In this document: piece by piece, positions 1 to 12,135 of the stretch
Layout of the letters: each line of letters starts with the position of its first letter
How positions within the stretch are numbered: position 1 is the stretch's first letter
Assembly (NCBI GenBank): GCA_029060305.1
Contig: JAIDUG010000004.1
Coordinates: forward strand, 16,557 to 80,556
Direction of reading: 5' to 3'
DNA: 64,000 bases
DNA from: Ruminococcus sp.
GTDB lineage: Bacteria; Bacillota; Clostridia; Oscillospirales; Ruminococcaceae
Made by a program: the position numbers and the translations under genes
The notes under the pieces: model-generated
What the model saw: the letters and a program-made list of their open reading frames with translations, nothing else
Database searches by the model: none
Told to the model about the DNA's origin: nothing

Positions 1-56
1 CCTGCGGTGAACATTCCACGCATTGCACCGCCCTCCATAACAAGTCCGTACTTCAT
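1..56 (-). CDS. Patatin-like phospholipase, N-terminal fragment cut by the window edge
   Basis: The reverse strand reads MKYGLVMEGGAMRGMFTAG from an ATG at 54-56 and runs off the window. The G-G-A-M-R-G stretch matches the oxyanion-hole motif GGGxRG at the start of patatin-family acyl hydrolases, which cleave lipid esters with a Ser-Asp dyad. A clear GGAGG ribosome binding site sits 7 nt upstream. The catalytic GxSxG lies outside the window, so the family is inferred from 18 residues only. Confidence 0.6.
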   Translation of the reverse strand, partial: MKYGLVMEGGAMRGMFTA

Positions 57-127
57 ATTTACCTCCGATTTACAGTTTAGATTTATAAAATTTATTATAT
101 TATTTTTCACAGAAAAAGTCAATATGT

Positions 128-166
128 AAAAAAATCCCCCACCTGAAAAAATGAGGGATTTTTTGT
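128..166 (-). terminator. Intrinsic terminator of the amt-pyrG-glnN operon
   Basis: On the reverse strand AAAAATCCCTC can pair with a GGGGGATTTTTTT arm, just after the glnN stop codon. The stem carries A-runs and T-runs on both sides, so it could also work on the forward strand. Confidence 0.75.
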
Positions 167-189
167 CTACAGAGTAAACAGTTTATTTA

Positions 190-2274
190 TTATCTCATAC
201 CGAAAAGAAGTTTGTCGTAAGTGGGGAAAGGCCAGTATTCTTCAGCAGTAATCTGTTCAGCATTGTCAACAGGTTTACGGAGTGCGTCCATTTTCGGAAG
301 AACTTCATCTCTCACGAATGAGGAAGCCTCGATAGCACTGTTAATATCTTCAAGGTCTTCAACAGCAGTTTCAAGCTCACCTACAGCCTCGCAGATGTCG
401 TCCATAAGACCCGAAAGTCTTTCAACTATGCACTTTTCATATTTTGATTTTCCGAAACCTTCCTTTGCCTTTGCATTTGCGGAAACATCACCCGTAAACT
501 TCGAGAGTGCCGGAAGTATCTGTTTTCTTGCCATATCAATCATAGTCAGTGCTTCTATATTTACGGTCTTTGTGTAGTTTTCAAGCATGATTTCACATCT
601 TGAATGTAATTCGCTTTCCGTGAAAATACCGTGAGATGTAAGCATTTTTACGTTCTTTTCGTCAAGAAGTTTCGGCATAGCGTCAGCGGTTGTCTTGAGA
701 TTTGAAAGACCTCTCTTTTCAGCTTCTGCAACCCAGCTGTCGTCGTAGCCGTTTCCGTTGAAAATAATTCTCTTGTGTGCTTTTATAGTATCTCTTACAA
801 GGTCGTAGAGTGCGGAATTGAAGTCGTCAGCTTTTTCAAGAATGTCTGCAAACTGTTTCAAAACTTCTGCAACACTTGCGTTAAGGTGAATGTTTGCACA
901 TGAAATACTGTTGGAAGAGCCGAGCATTCTGAATTCAAATTTATTTCCTGTAAACGCAAAAGGTGAAGTTCTGTTGCGGTCTGTAGTATCCTTGCTGAAT
1001 TCAGGCAGAACGCTTACGCCAAACTGCATAGTCTGTTTTTGTCCGCCGTCGTAAGGAGTATCGTTTTCGATAGCATCAAGAACGCCGGAAAGTTCGTCGC
1101 CAAGGAAGATTGAAATAATTGCCGGAGGTGCTTCATTTGCTCCGAGACGGTGGTCGTTTCCTGCTGTTGCAACGGAAAGACGGAGTAAATCCTGATAGTC
1201 GTCAACAGCCTTGATTACTGCTGAAAGGAAAAGCAAAAACTGTGCGTTTTCGTAAGGAGTTTCACCGGGGGTAAGAAGATTCACGCCTGTATCTGTAGAA
1301 ATAGACCAGTTGTTATGTTTACCTGAACCGTTTACGCCGTCAAAAGGCTTTTCGTGAAGCAGACAAACAAGTCCGTGTTTCTGAGCGACTTTCTGCATTA
1401 CTTCCATAGTAAGCTGATTGTTGTCGGCAGCGATATTTGTAGTTCTGTAAATAGGAGCAAGTTCGTGCTGTGCCGGTGCAACCTCGTTGTGTTTAGTCTT
1501 TGCAAGAATACCCAGTTTCCAGAGTTCTTTGTCAAGGTCTGCCATGTATTCCGCAACTCTCGGCTTTATTGAGCCGAAATAATGGTCTTCCATTTCCTGA
1601 CCTTTCGGAGGCATTGCACCGAAAAGCGTTCTGCCCGTCATAATGAGGTCTTTTCTTTTTTCGTAAAGTTCCTTAGGAATGAGGAAATATTCCTGCTCCG
1701 GACCTACGGAAGTCTTTACGCAACGGACATCATTATTTCCGAAAAGTTTCAGAATCCTGAGAGCCTGAACATTGAGAGCGTCCATTGAACGCAACAATGG
1801 CACTTTCTTGTCGAGAGCTTCACCTGTATATGAACAGAAAGCAGTAGGGATATAAAGTGTACCGTCCTTGATAAATGCGTAAGAAGTCGGGTCCCAAGCT
1901 GTGTAACCTCTTGCCTCGAAAGTAGCTCTCAGACCACCTGACGGAAATGATGATGCATCGGGCTCACCCTTGACGAGTTCCTTTCCTGAAAACTCCATAA
2001 TAACACGACCGTCGGGAGCAGGATTTATGAAGCTGTCGTGCTTTTCAGCAGTTACGCCGGTCTCAGGCTGAAACCAATGTGTGTAATGTGTAGCCCCCTT
2101 TTCAACTGCCCAGTCTTTCATTGCAGAAGCTACGGCATTAGCTACAGTGATGTCAAGCGGTACTCCTCTGTCTATAGTTCTTTTAAGTGACTTATAGACC
2201 TTTTCGGAAAGAACACCTTTCATTACTCTTTCGTCAAAGACCATACTTCCGAAATAATCCTGTACCTTTTCCAT
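190..2274 (-). CDS. glnN: Glutamine synthetase type III
   Basis: Condenses ammonium and glutamate to glutamine using ATP in the cytoplasm; type III enzymes are large hexamer or dodecamer forms typical of Bacteroides, cyanobacteria and ruminococci. The 694-residue length is normal for GSIII and far longer than type I. Visible catalytic-domain signatures include [10 protein letters not shown] near residue 192, [13 protein letters not shown] near 263, and the glycine/His motif [11 protein letters not shown] near 315. The start has a GGAGG site 9 nt upstream. It is the last gene of an operon after amt and pyrG, only 16 nt behind pyrG, so it is probably controlled by the amt leader RNA. This is presumably the main ammonium-assimilating synthetase here, because the type I homologue in the facing operon lacks key residues. 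Confidence 0.97.
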   Translation of the reverse strand: MEKVQDYFGSMVFDERVMKGVLSEKVYKSLKRTIDRGVPLDITVANAVASAMKDWAVEKGATHYTHWFQPETGVTAEKHDSFINPAPDGRVIMEFSGKELVKGEPDASSFPSGGLRATFEARGYTAWDPTSYAFIKDGTLYIPTAFCSYTGEALDKKVPLLRSMDALNVQALRILKLFGNNDVRCVKTSVGPEQEYFLIPKELYEKRKDLIMTGRTLFGAMPPKGQEMEDHYFGSIKPRVAEYMADLDKELWKLGILAKTKHNEVAPAQHELAPIYRTTNIAADNNQLTMEVMQKVAQKHGLVCLLHEKPFDGVNGSGKHNNWSISTDTGVNLLTPGETPYENAQFLLFLSAVIKAVDDYQDLLRLSVATAGNDHRLGANEAPPAIISIFLGDELSGVLDAIENDTPYDGGQKQTMQFGVSVLPEFSKDTTDRNRTSPFAFTGNKFEFRMLGSSNSISCANIHLNASVAEVLKQFADILEKADDFNSALYDLVRDTIKAHKRIIFNGNGYDDSWVAEAEKRGLSNLKTTADAMPKLLDEKNVKMLTSHGIFTESELHSRCEIMLENYTKTVNIEALTMIDMARKQILPALSKFTGDVSANAKAKEGFGKSKYEKCIVERLSGLMDDICEAVGELETAVEDLEDINSAIEASSFVRDEVLPKMDALRKPVDNAEQITAEEYWPFPTYDKLLFGMR

Positions 2275-2290
2275 AATTAAATACCTCCGT

Positions 2291-5676
<3,386 letters not shown>

Positions 5677-5700
5677 TGTTATCAACCTCCGGTAAAAATT

Positions 5701-5750
5701 ACAAAAGGGTGTAAGATACCCCGATATTTCGGAACATCATACACCCCTTT
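5701..5750 (-). terminator. Second terminator-like hairpin in the amt leader
   Basis: On the reverse strand AAAGGGGTGTATGAT pairs imperfectly with ATCTTACACCCTTTT around an inner CCGA-aata-TCGG stem, followed by TTTTG and a later T-run. Its 5' arm is the loop plus 3' arm of the hexaloop hairpin at 5738-5757, so the two structures exclude each other. The T-tract is weak, so terminator activity is less certain than for the first module. Confidence 0.55.
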
Positions 5751-5757
5751 GTGTATG
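5738..5757 (-). promoter_or_regulatory. Hexaloop hairpin 2 of the amt leader, candidate ANTAR target
   Basis: Reverse-strand stem CATACAC / GTGTATG (7 perfect pairs) closing the hexaloop AAAGGG. ANTAR proteins recognise hairpins with a six-base loop having A at position 1 and G at position 4; both are present. It lies 46 nt after hairpin 1 of the same leader. Confidence 0.7.
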
Positions 5758-5775
5758 GAATTTAGCAAACAACAG

Positions 5776-5813
5776 AAAAAGAGGGCTAAAGACCTAACGT
5801 CCTCAGCCCCCTT
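5776..5813 (-). terminator. First intrinsic terminator in the amt leader
   Basis: On the reverse strand AGGGGGCTGAGGAC pairs with GTCTTTAGCCCTCT across a 5-nt loop and is followed by five T. It lies within about 10 nt of the predicted transcript start, so it would stop amt-pyrG-glnN transcription unless prevented. Its 5' arm shares bases with hexaloop hairpin 1. Confidence 0.8.
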
Positions 5814-5817
5814 GCTG
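5804..5817 (-). promoter_or_regulatory. Hexaloop hairpin 1 of the amt leader, candidate ANTAR target
   Basis: Reverse-strand stem CAGC / GCTG closing the hexaloop AAGGGG, with A at position 1 and G at position 4. It begins about 5 nt after the predicted start site and uses the same bases as the 5' arm of the terminator at 5776-5813, so stabilising it would block termination. Confidence 0.7.
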
Positions 5818-5828
5818 TTTACAATGAC

Positions 5829-5857
5829 AGTATATACCCAAAAAACATTTTTGTCAA
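5829..5857 (-). promoter_or_regulatory. Sigma-A promoter of amt-pyrG-glnN
   Basis: The reverse strand has TTGACA (5852-5857), a 17-nt spacer and TATACT (5829-5834), near the sigma-A consensus. The predicted start is near 5822, leaving a leader of about 145 nt before amt. Confidence 0.85.
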
Positions 5858-5958
5858 TAGGTTTTCCTCACTTTCGGCAGATTAACCACTTTTTCATATA
5901 TCATTCAGGAAACAAAAAGATGTTTTTAACAAAACTGAAATATTTCAGAAAATCCCTC

Positions 5959-5987
5959 TTGACTTTTTAATCTTTACGTGCTACTAT
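5959..5987 (+). promoter_or_regulatory. Sigma-A promoter of the gltB operon
   Basis: TTGACT (5959-5964), 17-nt spacer, TACTAT (5982-5987). Predicted start near 5994, only a few bases before the first leader hairpin. Diverges from the amt promoter, with about 100 nt between the two -35 boxes. Confidence 0.8.
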
Positions 5988-5996
5988 ATTATTCAA

Positions 5997-6010
5997 GAAC
6001 AAGGACGTTC
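5997..6010 (+). promoter_or_regulatory. Hexaloop hairpin 1 of the gltB leader, candidate ANTAR target
   Basis: Stem GAAC / GTTC closing the hexaloop AAGGAC (A1, G4). It starts about 3 nt into the transcript and its loop plus 3' arm form the 5' arm of the adjacent terminator, the same layout as in the amt leader. Confidence 0.68.
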
Positions 6011-6047
6011 ATTACAGGTTAACTATGCCTGTATGGACGTTCTTTTT
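6001..6047 (+). terminator. Intrinsic terminator in the gltB leader
   Basis: AAGGACGTTCAT and ACAGG on one side pair with CCTGT and ATGGACGTTCTT on the other, with one bulged T and one or two G-U pairs, followed by six T. It lies between the promoter and gltB, so readthrough is required for expression of the whole six-gene operon. Confidence 0.8.
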
Positions 6048-6059
6048 TATTTTTAGGTC

Positions 6060-6075
6060 GGTTCAATGGCGAACC
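6060..6075 (+). promoter_or_regulatory. Hexaloop hairpin 2 of the gltB leader, candidate ANTAR target
   Basis: Stem GGTTC / GAACC (5 perfect pairs) closing the hexaloop AATGGC (A1, G4). It sits 49 nt after hairpin 1, matching the 46-nt gap in the amt leader. The ATG within this loop is in frame with gltB but is probably not the start codon. Confidence 0.65.
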
Positions 6076-6098
6076 CTCCGGAAAGGCGTGAAACATTT

Positions 6099-9000
6099 AT
6101 GGATAACTTCAGAACAGAAGCTCCGTTCAGACAGCAGGGACTTTACAACCCGAAATTTGAACACGACAACTGCGGTATCGGTGCGGTTGTGAACATAAAG
6201 GGTATAAAGTCAAGGAATGTTGTTGAGAACGCTCTTGAAATCGTGGAAAAACTTGAACACCGTGCAGGCAAGGACGCAGAGGGTAAAACCGGCGACGGTG
6301 TAGGAATACTTGTGCAGATACCTCATAAATTTTTTAAAAAAGAAACTGAAACACTCGGTTTTGACATAGGTGGAGAGGGAGATTCCGGCGTGGGAATGTT
6401 CTTCTTTCCTCAGAACGAACTCAAACGCAATCAGGCTAAAAAAATGTTTGAGATTATCGTGAAAAGAAACGGAATGGATTTTCTGGGCTGGAGAGAAGTC
6501 CCGTCTGTGCCGTCTGTTCTCGGACAGAAAGCCGTTGACAGTATGCCATACATAATGCAGGGTTTTGTGAAACGTCCTGACGACTGTGCAAAGGGTCTTG
6601 ATTTTGACAGGAAACTTTTTATTGCAAGACGTATCTTTGAACAGTCCAATGAAAATACTTACGTTGTATCGCTTTCAAGCCGTACAGTCGTATATAAAGG
6701 AATGTTCCTCGTTGACGAACTCCGCAAATTCTACAAAGACTTACAGGACGATAATTTTATTTCCGCTATTGCAATGGTTCACTCACGTTTTTCAACAAAC
6801 ACAAATCCGAGCTGGCAGAAAGCACACCCTAACCGCTTTATCGTACACAACGGCGAAATAAACACAATTACCGGCAATGCTGACAAAATGCTTGCACGTG
6901 AGGAAACTATGTCGTGTGAAGCACTCAAGGAAGATATGCACAAAATTCTTCCTGCTATCAATATTGAGGGGTCGGATTCAGCAAGACTTGACAATGCACT
7001 TGAATTTATGGTGATGTCCGGTATGCCGTTACCGCTTGCTGTGATGATTACGATTCCTGAGCCGTGGAAAAACAACCGTACTATTTCCAAAGAAAAATAC
7101 GACTTCTATCAGTACTATGCAACAATGATGGAACCTTGGGACGGTCCTGCATCTATACTGTTTTCAGACGGCGACATCATGGGAGCTGTTCTCGACAGAA
7201 ACGGTCTCCGTCCGTCAAGATACGTCATCACAAACGACGATTTCCTCATACTCTCATCTGAAACAGGTTGTATAGAAATTCCGCCGGAAAAAATCATAAA
7301 AAAAGACCGTCTCCGTCCTGGGAAGATGTTGCTTGCTGATACAAAACAGGGCAGACTGATTGACGACAATGAAATAAAAAGTTATTATGCTTCTCAGAAA
7401 CCTTACGGCGAATGGCTTGATTCAAATCTTGTGAGACTTTACGATTTGCATATTCCAAACAGAAACGTCCGTAAGTACACCCATGAAGAACTTGTAAAAT
7501 TACAGAAAGCCTTCGGTTACTCATACGAAAATATCAGGACAAGTATTCTTCCAATGGCTGAAAACGGTTCAGAGCCTATTGCTTCTATGGGTTCGGACGT
7601 TCCGCTCCCACCGCTTGACAGCGAAAATATTCCGCTTTTCAACTATTTCAGACAGCTTTTCGCACAAGTTACAAACCCACCTTTTGACGCTATCCGTGAA
7701 GAAATAGTTACTGATACAAGCGTTTACATAGGCGAGGACGGAAATATTCTTGAGGAAAAACCTGAAAACTGCCACGTACTCAAAATAGAAAATCCGATAC
7801 TTACAAGTACAGATATGCTTAAAATAAAGAGTATGAAAGTAAAGGGACTTAAAACTGCTGTTATTCCGATTACCTACTACATGGGTACTCCGCTTGAAAG
7901 GGCTATCGAAAGACTTTTCATTGAAGCTGACAAGGCTTACCGTGACGGTGCAAATATCCTTATACTTTCTGACAGGGACGTTGACGAATATCATACTCCC
8001 ATACCGTCATTGCTTGCGGTATCTGCACTTCAACAGCACCTCGTCTCAACAAAGAAACGTACAGCGGTTGCAATGATTCTTGAAAGTGCTGAACCGTGTG
8101 AAGTACATCATTTCGCAACGCTCCTCGGATATGGTGCTTGTGCTGTAAATCCTTATCTCGCTCAGGAAACTATACGTGACCTTATTAATACAGGTATGCT
8201 TGACAAAGATTTCTATGCAGCAGAAACAGATTACAATAACGCTGTACTGCACGGAATTGTCAAAATAGCTTCAAAAATGGGTATCTCAACAATACAGTCG
8301 TATCAGGGTTCAAAACTCTTTGAGGCTGTCGGAATCTCGCACGAAGTAACTGAAAAATATTTCAAAGGTACTGTAAGCCGTATCGGCGGAATAACTCTCG
8401 ACGATATAAGTCACCAGATTGAATCACGCCACAACTCCGCATTTGACCCTCTCGGACTTTCCGTCAACAACAGTATTGAAAGTGCAGGAAGTCACAAACT
8501 CAGAAGCGGAAAAAGCAATCACCTTTATACTCCGGAAACAATACATCTTTTACAGGAAGCCTCACGAACAGGTGACTACAATATCTACAAAAAGTATTCC
8601 GAATGTCTTAACCGTGAGGACAATAATCTCACGCTCAGAAGTCTGCTTGAATTTAATTTTGACGAAAACGGCGGTATTCCGATTGAAGAAGTCGAAAGCG
8701 TTGAGAGTATTTGCAGACGTTTCAAGACCGGTGCTATGTCATACGGTTCTATATCTCAGGAAGCTCACGAATGTATGGCGGTTGCAATGAATCGCATAGG
8801 CGGTAAATCTAACTCCGGTGAGGGCGGTGAAAGTCCGGAACGTCTCAAATCGAATAAGTGTTCAGCTATAAAACAGGTAGCGTCGGGACGTTTCGGCGTA
8901 ACAAGCGAATATCTTGTTTCCGCAAAAGAAATTCAGATAAAAATGGCTCAGGGTGCTAAACCAGGTGAGGGCGGACATCTGCCGTCAGGAAAAGTATATC

Positions 9001-10634
9001 CGTGGATTGCAAAAACACGTCATTCAACTGCCGGTGTGGGACTTATTTCACCACCTCCGCACCATGATATATATTCTATTGAAGACCTTGCACAACTTAT
9101 ATACGACCTCAAAAATGCTAACGAAAATGCACGTATTTCCGTTAAACTCGTTTCGGAAGCAGGTGTGGGTACAGTTTCAGCAGGCGTTGCAAAAGCAGGC
9201 GCACAAGTAATACTCATTTCAGGATATGACGGCGGTACAGGTGCAGCTCCGAAAAGTTCAATATACAATGCAGGACTTCCGTGGGAATTGGGACTTGCAG
9301 AGGCTCATCAGACACTTATTATGAACGGTCTGCGTTCACGTGTAGTAATAGAAACAGACGGCAAATTAATGACAGGTCGTGATGTACTTGTTGCTTGTCT
9401 GCTCGGTGCTGAGGAATTCGGATTTGCCACTGCTCCCCTTGTAACTATGGGTTGCGTAATGATGCGTGTATGTAACCTTGATACCTGTCCTATGGGAATC
9501 GCTACTCAGAATCCCGAATTAAGAAAACGTTTTCAGGGCAAACCGGAGTATATTATCAATTTTATGCATTTCGTTGCACAGGAACTCCGTGAGTATATGG
9601 CAAAACTCGGTATACGCACTATTGACGAACTCGTCGGACGTACAGACCTGCTCCGCAAGAAAGACGTTCCGGAAAATCAGAAAATAGACTTTTCAAAAAT
9701 CCTTTGCGGTATTGAAACAGACGGTAAACAGTCATTTAATCCTGCTGATATATACGATTTCAGACTTGCAGAAACAGTTGACAAAAAAGTCCTTATGAAA
9801 AAACTCGGCTCTGCATTGAAGAACAAAACCAAAAAAACAATTGATATTGACATCGTAAATACCGATCGTGCATTAGGTACTCTTTTCGGTGCTGAAATAA
9901 CACGCCGTTATGGTGACAACGTTCTTGAAGATGATACTTTCACTGTAAGATGTCACGGAAGTGGCGGACAAAGTTTCGGTGCATTCATTCCGAAAGGTCT
10001 CACACTTGAACTTCACGGAGACAGTAACGACTATTTCGGAAAAGGTCTCTCAGGCGGTAAACTTGTACTCTGTCCACCGGAAAAATCAGGTTTCAGGGCT
10101 GAGGAAAATATTATTGTCGGGAACGTTGCACTCTATGGTGCTACCTCAGGAAAAGCGTTCATTAACGGTATTGCCGGAGAGCGTTTCTGTGTAAGAAATT
10201 CAGGTGCTGTTGCAGTCTGTGAGGGTACAGGCGACCACGCCTGTGAATATATGACCGGCGGTCGTGCTGTAATTCTCGGCAAAACAGGAAAAAATTTCGC
10301 TGCCGGAATGTCAGGCGGTATCGCTTACGTCCTCGACGAAAACAGAGACTTATATATGAATCTGAACAAGTCCCTTGTATCACTTGAGGGTGTTACTGAA
10401 AAGTACGATATTATCGAACTCAGAAGTATTATTGAAGAACACGCAAACGCTACGGGTTCTGAAAAAGCAAAACGCATACTTGCGGACTTTGACAAATATA
10501 TCCCGAATTTCAAAAAGATTATTCCGCACGATTACGCTAAAATCAAAAGTGCTGTCGTAACTCTTGAGGAAAAGGGTATGAACAGCGAACAGGCTGAAAT
10601 TGAAGCGTTCTATCTTATTACTAAGGAGGCATAA
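6099..10634 (+). CDS. gltB: Glutamate synthase large subunit
   Basis: Large (alpha) subunit of glutamate synthase: hydrolyses glutamine, channels ammonia to an FMN site and makes glutamate from 2-oxoglutarate. From the chosen ATG the N-terminal nucleophile is Cys25 in HDNCGIGAV, so a 24-residue propeptide would be removed as in other GOGATs. Domain order is class II amidotransferase, central domain, FMN-binding synthase domain (SGEGGESPER, PGEGGHLPSGK, GYDGGTGAAP), the 3Fe-4S loop MGCVMMRVCNLDTCPMG, and a C-terminal beta-helix with repeated glycines. An in-frame ATG at 6066 lies in the loop of a leader hairpin without a good Shine-Dalgarno; the ATG at 6099 has GGAAAGGCG 10 nt upstream. The product is 1511 residues. 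First gene of a six-gene operon, with gltD following after 3 nt. Confidence 0.97.
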   Translation: MDNFRTEAPFRQQGLYNPKFEHDNCGIGAVVNIKGIKSRNVVENALEIVEKLEHRAGKDAEGKTGDGVGILVQIPHKFFKKETETLGFDIGGEGDSGVGMFFFPQNELKRNQAKKMFEIIVKRNGMDFLGWREVPSVPSVLGQKAVDSMPYIMQGFVKRPDDCAKGLDFDRKLFIARRIFEQSNENTYVVSLSSRTVVYKGMFLVDELRKFYKDLQDDNFISAIAMVHSRFSTNTNPSWQKAHPNRFIVHNGEINTITGNADKMLAREETMSCEALKEDMHKILPAINIEGSDSARLDNALEFMVMSGMPLPLAVMITIPEPWKNNRTISKEKYDFYQYYATMMEPWDGPASILFSDGDIMGAVLDRNGLRPSRYVITNDDFLILSSETGCIEIPPEKIIKKDRLRPGKMLLADTKQGRLIDDNEIKSYYASQKPYGEWLDSNLVRLYDLHIPNRNVRKYTHEELVKLQKAFGYSYENIRTSILPMAENGSEPIASMGSDVPLPPLDSENIPLFNYFRQLFAQVTNPPFDAIREEIVTDTSVYIGEDGNILEEKPENCHVLKIENPILTSTDMLKIKSMKVKGLKTAVIPITYYMGTPLERAIERLFIEADKAYRDGANILILSDRDVDEYHTPIPSLLAVSALQQHLVSTKKRTAVAMILESAEPCEVHHFATLLGYGACAVNPYLAQETIRDLINTGMLDKDFYAAETDYNNAVLHGIVKIASKMGISTIQSYQGSKLFEAVGISHEVTEKYFKGTVSRIGGITLDDISHQIESRHNSAFDPLGLSVNNSIESAGSHKLRSGKSNHLYTPETIHLLQEASRTGDYNIYKKYSECLNREDNNLTLRSLLEFNFDENGGIPIEEVESVESICRRFKTGAMSYGSISQEAHECMAVAMNRIGGKSNSGEGGESPERLKSNKCSAIKQVASGRFGVTSEYLVSAKEIQIKMAQGAKPGEGGHLPSGKVYPWIAKTRHSTAGVGLISPPPHHDIYSIEDLAQLIYDLKNANENARISVKLVSEAGVGTVSAGVAKAGAQVILISGYDGGTGAAPKSSIYNAGLPWELGLAEAHQTLIMNGLRSRVVIETDGKLMTGRDVLVACLLGAEEFGFATAPLVTMGCVMMRVCNLDTCPMGIATQNPELRKRFQGKPEYIINFMHFVAQELREYMAKLGIRTIDELVGRTDLLRKKDVPENQKIDFSKILCGIETDGKQSFNPADIYDFRLAETVDKKVLMKKLGSALKNKTKKTIDIDIVNTDRALGTLFGAEITRRYGDNVLEDDTFTVRCHGSGGQSFGAFIPKGLTLELHGDSNDYFGKGLSGGKLVLCPPEKSGFRAEENIIVGNVALYGATSGKAFINGIAGERFCVRNSGAVAVCEGTGDHACEYMTGGRAVILGKTGKNFAAGMSGGIAYVLDENRDLYMNLNKSLVSLEGVTEKYDIIELRSIIEEHANATGSEKAKRILADFDKYIPNFKKIIPHDYAKIKSAVVTLEEKGMNSEQAEIEAFYLITKEA

Positions 10635-10637
10635 GTT

Positions 10638-12122
10638 ATGGGAAAGCCTACCGGATTTCTTGAATACAACAGGGTGGACAGCAATGCTGTCTCACCTCTC
10701 GAAAGAATAAAAAATTACAATGAGTTTCACACTCCGCTGAGTAACGAACAAAGACGTTTACAGGCATCAAGATGTATGGACTGTGGTGTACCATTCTGTC
10801 AGAACGGAAAAATTTTAAACGGTATGGTTTCGGGCTGTCCGCTGAATAATCTTGTACCCGAATGGAACGATTTACTTTACCATGACCAAAAAGAACAGGC
10901 ACTTGAACGTCTGATTATGACAAATAACTTTCCGGAATTTACGTCAAGAGTATGTCCGGCACTCTGCGAAAAGGCTTGTACGTGCGGTCTTCACGGCGAC
11001 CCTGTTTCCGTAAGGGACAACGAAAACGCTATTATTGAAAACGGCTTTTCAGAGGGTCTTGTAAAACCTCAGATTCCGAAAATAAGAAGCGGTAAAAAAA
11101 TAGCTGTTATCGGTTCAGGACCGTCAGGACTTGCGACTGCTGATACTTTAAATAAGCGTGGACACATGGTTACTGTCTTTGAACGTTCCGACAGGGCAGG
11201 CGGTCTTCTGATGTACGGTATTCCAAATATGAAACTTGAAAAAAACATCATTGAACGCCGTATCAGACTTATGAAAACTGAGGGAGTAGAGTTTGTGACA
11301 AATGCAGATGTAGGAAAAAACACTTCTGCTGAAGAAATAATGGAAAATTACGACGCTGTTGTACTTGCGTGTGGCTCGTCAAATCCCCGTGACATAAAGG
11401 CAAACGGTCGTGATGCTGACGGAATTTATTTCGCTGTTGACTTCCTGAAAGCTACTACAAAAAGTTTACTCGACAGCGGACTTTCCGACGGAAATTACAT
11501 CTCCGCCAAAGACAAGAACGTCGTAATAATAGGCGGTGGAGATACCGGAAATGATTGTGTGGGTACTTCCGTGAGACATGGTTGTAAATCAGTCACACAA
11601 CTTGAGATGATGCCGAAACTTCCCGACGACCGTGCAGAAAATAATCCATGGCCTGAATATCCACGAGTATGCAAGACCGATTACGGACAGGAAGAAGCTA
11701 TTGCAGTTTTCGGTCACGACCCACGTATTTATGAAACTACTGTAAAGGAATTTATAAAGGACGAAAACAACAGACTTACGGCTATAAAGACAGTCAGATT
11801 GAAGTCCGTCACCGACCCCGAAACAAAAAGACGTTCAATGCAGGAGGTTGAAAACAGCGAAAATATTATTCCTTGTGAATTATGCCTGATTGCTGTGGGA
11901 TTCCTTGGCTGTCAGAAGTACGTTGCTGAGGCTTTCGGCGTTGAACTCAATGAACGCACAAACGTTAAAACAGATTCAGGAAGTTTCGCAACAAACATTG
12001 AAAAAGTCTTTACAGCAGGAGATATGCATATAGGACAGTCACTTGTTGTACGTGCAATCCGTGAGGGTCGTGACGTAGCTTCAGAAGTTGACCGCTATTT
12101 AATGGGTTACACGAACATCTGA
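10638..12122 (+). CDS. gltD: Glutamate synthase small subunit
   Basis: Small (beta) subunit that passes electrons from NAD(P)H through FAD and 4Fe-4S clusters to GltB. The N-terminal cluster-binding cysteines are visible in RCMDCGVPFCQ, SGCPLNNLVPEW and CPALCEKACTCG (about residues 45-115). The FAD Rossmann motif is VIGSGPSGLATAD near 155, the NAD(P)H motif is VIIGGGDTGNDCVGT near 295, and the C-terminal FAD contact is VFTAGDMHIGQSLVV near 460. At 494 residues it is full length. The Shine-Dalgarno AAGGAGG overlaps the gltB stop, implying coupled translation and equal subunit output. Confidence 0.97.
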   Translation: MGKPTGFLEYNRVDSNAVSPLERIKNYNEFHTPLSNEQRRLQASRCMDCGVPFCQNGKILNGMVSGCPLNNLVPEWNDLLYHDQKEQALERLIMTNNFPEFTSRVCPALCEKACTCGLHGDPVSVRDNENAIIENGFSEGLVKPQIPKIRSGKKIAVIGSGPSGLATADTLNKRGHMVTVFERSDRAGGLLMYGIPNMKLEKNIIERRIRLMKTEGVEFVTNADVGKNTSAEEIMENYDAVVLACGSSNPRDIKANGRDADGIYFAVDFLKATTKSLLDSGLSDGNYISAKDKNVVIIGGGDTGNDCVGTSVRHGCKSVTQLEMMPKLPDDRAENNPWPEYPRVCKTDYGQEEAIAVFGHDPRIYETTVKEFIKDENNRLTAIKTVRLKSVTDPETKRRSMQEVENSENIIPCELCLIAVGFLGCQKYVAEAFGVELNERTNVKTDSGSFATNIEKVFTAGDMHIGQSLVVRAIREGRDVASEVDRYLMGYTNI

Positions 12123-12135
12123 CGGAGGGTTTGAA

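Noticed and set aside
5749..5970. Forward 73-codon frame between amt and gltB
   Set aside because: It runs through the amt promoter and leader hairpins and has no ribosome binding site.
6066..6098. N-terminal extension of GltB from the first ATG
   Set aside because: The ATG is in the loop of a leader hairpin and lacks a ribosome binding site, while the ATG at 6099 has a good one and gives a normal propeptide.
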